A stretch of DNA of 64,000 bases. Source: Struthio camelus. Its lineage: Eukaryota; Chordata; Aves; Struthioniformes; Struthionidae. The stretch is taken from assembly GCF_040807025.1 (NCBI RefSeq), contig NC_090952.1, positions 23,929,068 to 23,993,067 of the forward strand, given 5' to 3'. How positions within the stretch are numbered: the stretch's first letter is position 1; every line of letters begins with the position of its first letter. The position numbers and the translations under genes are program-made. Positions 61,601 to 64,000 of the stretch are shown one piece after another. The notes below the pieces were generated by a model, which saw only the letters and a list, made by a program, of their open reading frames with translations, was not told the DNA's origin and ran no database searches.

Positions 61601-64000
61601 TATGTAGGGCTTTCATATAAAAAGTAAGTGCCGCACCCACTTGACTCAAGAAGTGGAATGTGTCAACTTGAATATATTTTGTCTTCATAAATGGTCTCAA
61701 GTTTCAGTTTGGCCTGCCTTAAGCACCTTATCCCATAAAAGCCGAGTAAACTATCTGAAATATTCATTGCAGAAGAACTGCTGGCCGTTCTCTTCTAGAC
61801 AGCTTGGGATGGGATTATACCTGAGTTTAGACCCATTTTTCGTTAGTACAGCTGTCCCCTCTACAGTTTCTTTATATATATAATTGAAAAAAACCCCAAA
61901 CCTCATGCCTCTAGAGACACGTTTTGTACAGGTTGCAGTGAGAGTAAATCTGAAATAGGAACGCGAAAAGTTGTGCTGTCTCCTTTGCCTGTCAAAATAC
62001 CCTGTGAAATTCTCGCCACCGCTCGGCGGTATATTTAATTAAGCGACCCATCAGTTCGTCCCGCCGTGCGGCCGCCTTCGCGACGTGCTCGCTGCCCGCT
62101 CCCCTGACAGAGGGAGCGTGGTGGCAACATCTCTCCGCTCTCGGGGACCGAGGGGCAGTGCTAATTGGTGGCGCATACGGCTCTTCTCGCACGTTGCGTT
62201 TGCTGTGATAGCTCCGTGTGGCATCGGACCCCAATTAATTTAGAAAGTCGATGCGCACACATCTTCTCGCCCTTCTGCCAGGAGTAAGTTGCTTGGTTTT
62301 TATGCTCAAAATGTCATTTAAAAAGTCCCTCCGAATTACTAGGACCGTAACGTGGGCTTTAAAGAACGAGGAGGATGTCAGGCTCACAGCAAAAGTGTGG
62401 ATTTTTGTGCTAAGGACGTTGCTGCAGTCCGGCTGGCTTACTGAGGCTTCAAGGCATAGCAGTGGAAGTAATTTACAATGCCAAGTACTACTTTTTCTAT
62501 TTTATAGGTTAAGAGAGCCTAATTTAGGGGAGAGAAAAGTTTGTGAAATTGGTCCTCAAACATTTCTGTCTTGTTAATACTTAAATTCTTCTTAATTAAG
62601 AGAAGAAGATAAAAAAAGGTTCTGTGGCACTCTACTTTTTTTTGCCCGTGAAGCATTTTCCTTTCTTCTCGCCATTGCTGTGAAGAGGGATTTCCTGGAG
62701 GCTGAGGAAAACTTTCTCATGTAAGAAAAGAGAAAGAATAAATGCTGTGAAGACTTTCAAATTGCTGGAAAGAAAGTAAGAGCACGATACTATGGAAGTT
62801 GTTTTTTTTTTTTTAATTGAATTGTAACTTAGAGATATTTATCTAAAATAAGTTTATATTTATAAAAAGTAATGTGCAGTGGCCTCAGCTGGAATCTTGA
62901 TTTTTTTTTTTTTTTTTTTTCACCCTGCCAGGCTTTGTACGAACGCCATGGTGTGGGGAGAGTTTGCAGGCTGTCGCTTGCTCTCTCCAGCTTTGGGATG
63001 GTGTTCCTACAAAGTTGGAAAATGGAAATGCTAAAGACCAAGTCATGAATGGAAAGTCTTATTTAAAACTTTTGTTCCCACCGCTCTATATTTGCTCACC
63101 ATCTTTTATCTGAGCAAAAAATAGACTTCCGTTTTCCTATAAAAGCCACTGGACAGTGAGCGACTCATCTAGAGTAGGACTGCCCACGAACACAACGTGA
63201 GCTGGCTTGGGCTGAATGGTTCTCTTCACTGTCCTCCCTAGGAAAAATGGTGAGGGTGGAGTAGGAAAGAAGGGAAGGAAGGAACTACGAGGTAAATTCT
63301 TACCTCTGAAAATTAAGATCCTTAATTGGTCTTCACTGTTTTCCTTAAAATAACATGATAACTTCAGATGGGCCTGGATCTGCGTTTCTTCTGCTGTCCA
63401 GTATTGCGTTTTCCCTTTAAGAGCCTCTGAGACCTGTTCTCTTCCACCCCAGGGGAAGCTGGTGTTCAGGGATTCCCGCTGCGTGGCGGCCGCAGGTCAG
63501 ATGGTGAGATGCCCATGAAAATGGAAATTCTACGGAAAAATGAGGCTTACTTGGCCTCGTTGGGACACCAGTGTGCAAAGTACTTTCTCTCTTGACAAAG
63601 AGTAGTAAACCCATTATTCCTCCCCATCGTAGAGGGGGTTTGTGCATCTAATTCAGACCTAATTTGCTCCTTTTTTTCAGATGATTGTCTGAGAATTTTT
63701 TGGTCCCAGTAGAGAGAAACTATACTTTTTTCCCCAGTAGTAAGCAGCCTGAAGCACAGGGTAACCACTGTGCTCCTCCCATCCCTCCTGCAGAGCCTTG
63801 TGGAGTGTCTTATAAAGCCTTGTCTTTGTTCTTCTGTTATATGGTGAAAATAAGGAAAGATAAATAGGTTTGCTCATAGGTTAATTTTTTTTTTGCATCT
63901 GCCCATTGTCAGCTGAAGCCTCATAGAGTTTGTGAGTTTTTTTTTTAACACCTGAGTCTCGGCTCCCTCCCAGGACTCAGCACTCCCTCCCTGCACAGGT
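58601..64000. other. Intron: no gene seen
   Basis: Mixed composition. An AT-rich island at 60240-60440 and the junction at about 62010-62110 (TATATTTAATTAAGCGACCC running into CpG-rich GCCGTGCGGCCGCC) are the most structured parts. T-runs occur at 62802-62814 and 62901-62920. No downstream HS6ST2 exon is visible before the window ends. Confidence 0.5.

Larger units (their letters stand above)
12365..64000 (+). other. HS6ST2: Probable intron 1 of HS6ST2 (5' part, about 51.6 kb in window)
   Basis: Everything right of the exon 1 donor is interpreted as intron. I searched the translated open frames on both strands for the downstream HS6ST exon signatures (for example LRDPVSRYLSEW, RQVRM, FGLTEFQRK) and saw none, so the next constitutive exon lies beyond 64000. 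A long first intron fits the large size of HS6ST2 in other vertebrates. An antisense or nested non-coding transcript cannot be excluded from sequence alone. Confidence 0.8.

Noticed and set aside
12365-64000. Search for further HS6ST2 exons, including the alternative exon known in mammals
   Set aside because: No translated segment resembles the downstream sulfotransferase domain. An exon shorter than about 60 codons could have been missed by eye, so this is not absolute.
1-64000. CRISPR arrays, bacterial operons, rRNA or tRNA genes
   Set aside because: The only regular repeats are head-to-tail minisatellites without unique spacers. No tRNA or rRNA signatures were recognised, and the composition is vertebrate.
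1-64000. Young CR1 elements with the terminal octamer repeat
   Set aside because: The typical ATTCTATG tandem tail and the flanking 3' sequence were not seen on either strand. Only one degenerate CR1-like fragment is supported.

Overview
The window looks like nuclear DNA from a bird. It is mostly non-coding with sparse repeats, it carries an avian-type solo LTR, and it contains one recognisable exon: the first coding exon of HS6ST2 (heparan-sulfate 6-O-sulfotransferase 2) on the plus strand. The bird assignment is inferred from this overall character and from my recollection of avian repeat families; I cannot name the species. Nothing bacterial (operons, dense ORFs, CRISPR) is present.

Layout. 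Positions 1-9600 are 5' flanking DNA with no supported gene. They hold an open frame running in from the left edge (1-168), a 43-bp tandem duplication (1213-1298), a solo LTR of about 748 bp (4109-4856), a 750-bp minus-strand open frame that I do not believe is coding (6432-7184), and an octamer/TATA-like AT-rich island near 8.9 kb. From 9649 to about 11507 lies a very regular 36-bp minisatellite of about 52 units with a 17-unit (612-bp) higher-order repeat. Next come a 16-bp tandem array of GC boxes (11548-11668), a TATA-less CpG-island promoter and 5' leader with short uORFs, and the HS6ST2 coding exon (11856-12364), which ends at a consensus GT splice donor. A second, unrelated minisatellite (five copies of 74-81 bp) starts 47 bp inside the intron.

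From 12365 to the right edge (about 51.6 kb) I read the sequence as the 5' part of HS6ST2 intron 1. None of the translated open frames matches the downstream sulfotransferase exons. The intron contains homopolymer and dinucleotide microsatellites, one degenerate CR1-like LINE fragment (about 42895-43085), two CTCF-like sites, some palindromes, and several AT-rich blocks with homeodomain/TEAD/octamer-type motifs that are reasonable candidates for conserved non-coding elements.

The protein begun here is a Golgi type II membrane sulfotransferase that transfers sulfate from PAPS to the 6-O position of glucosamine in heparan sulfate. The most unusual feature is the architecture around its first exon. 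Three separate tandem arrays (36 bp, 16 bp and about 80 bp) flank the promoter and exon, and the largest shows signs of recent unequal exchange or gene conversion.
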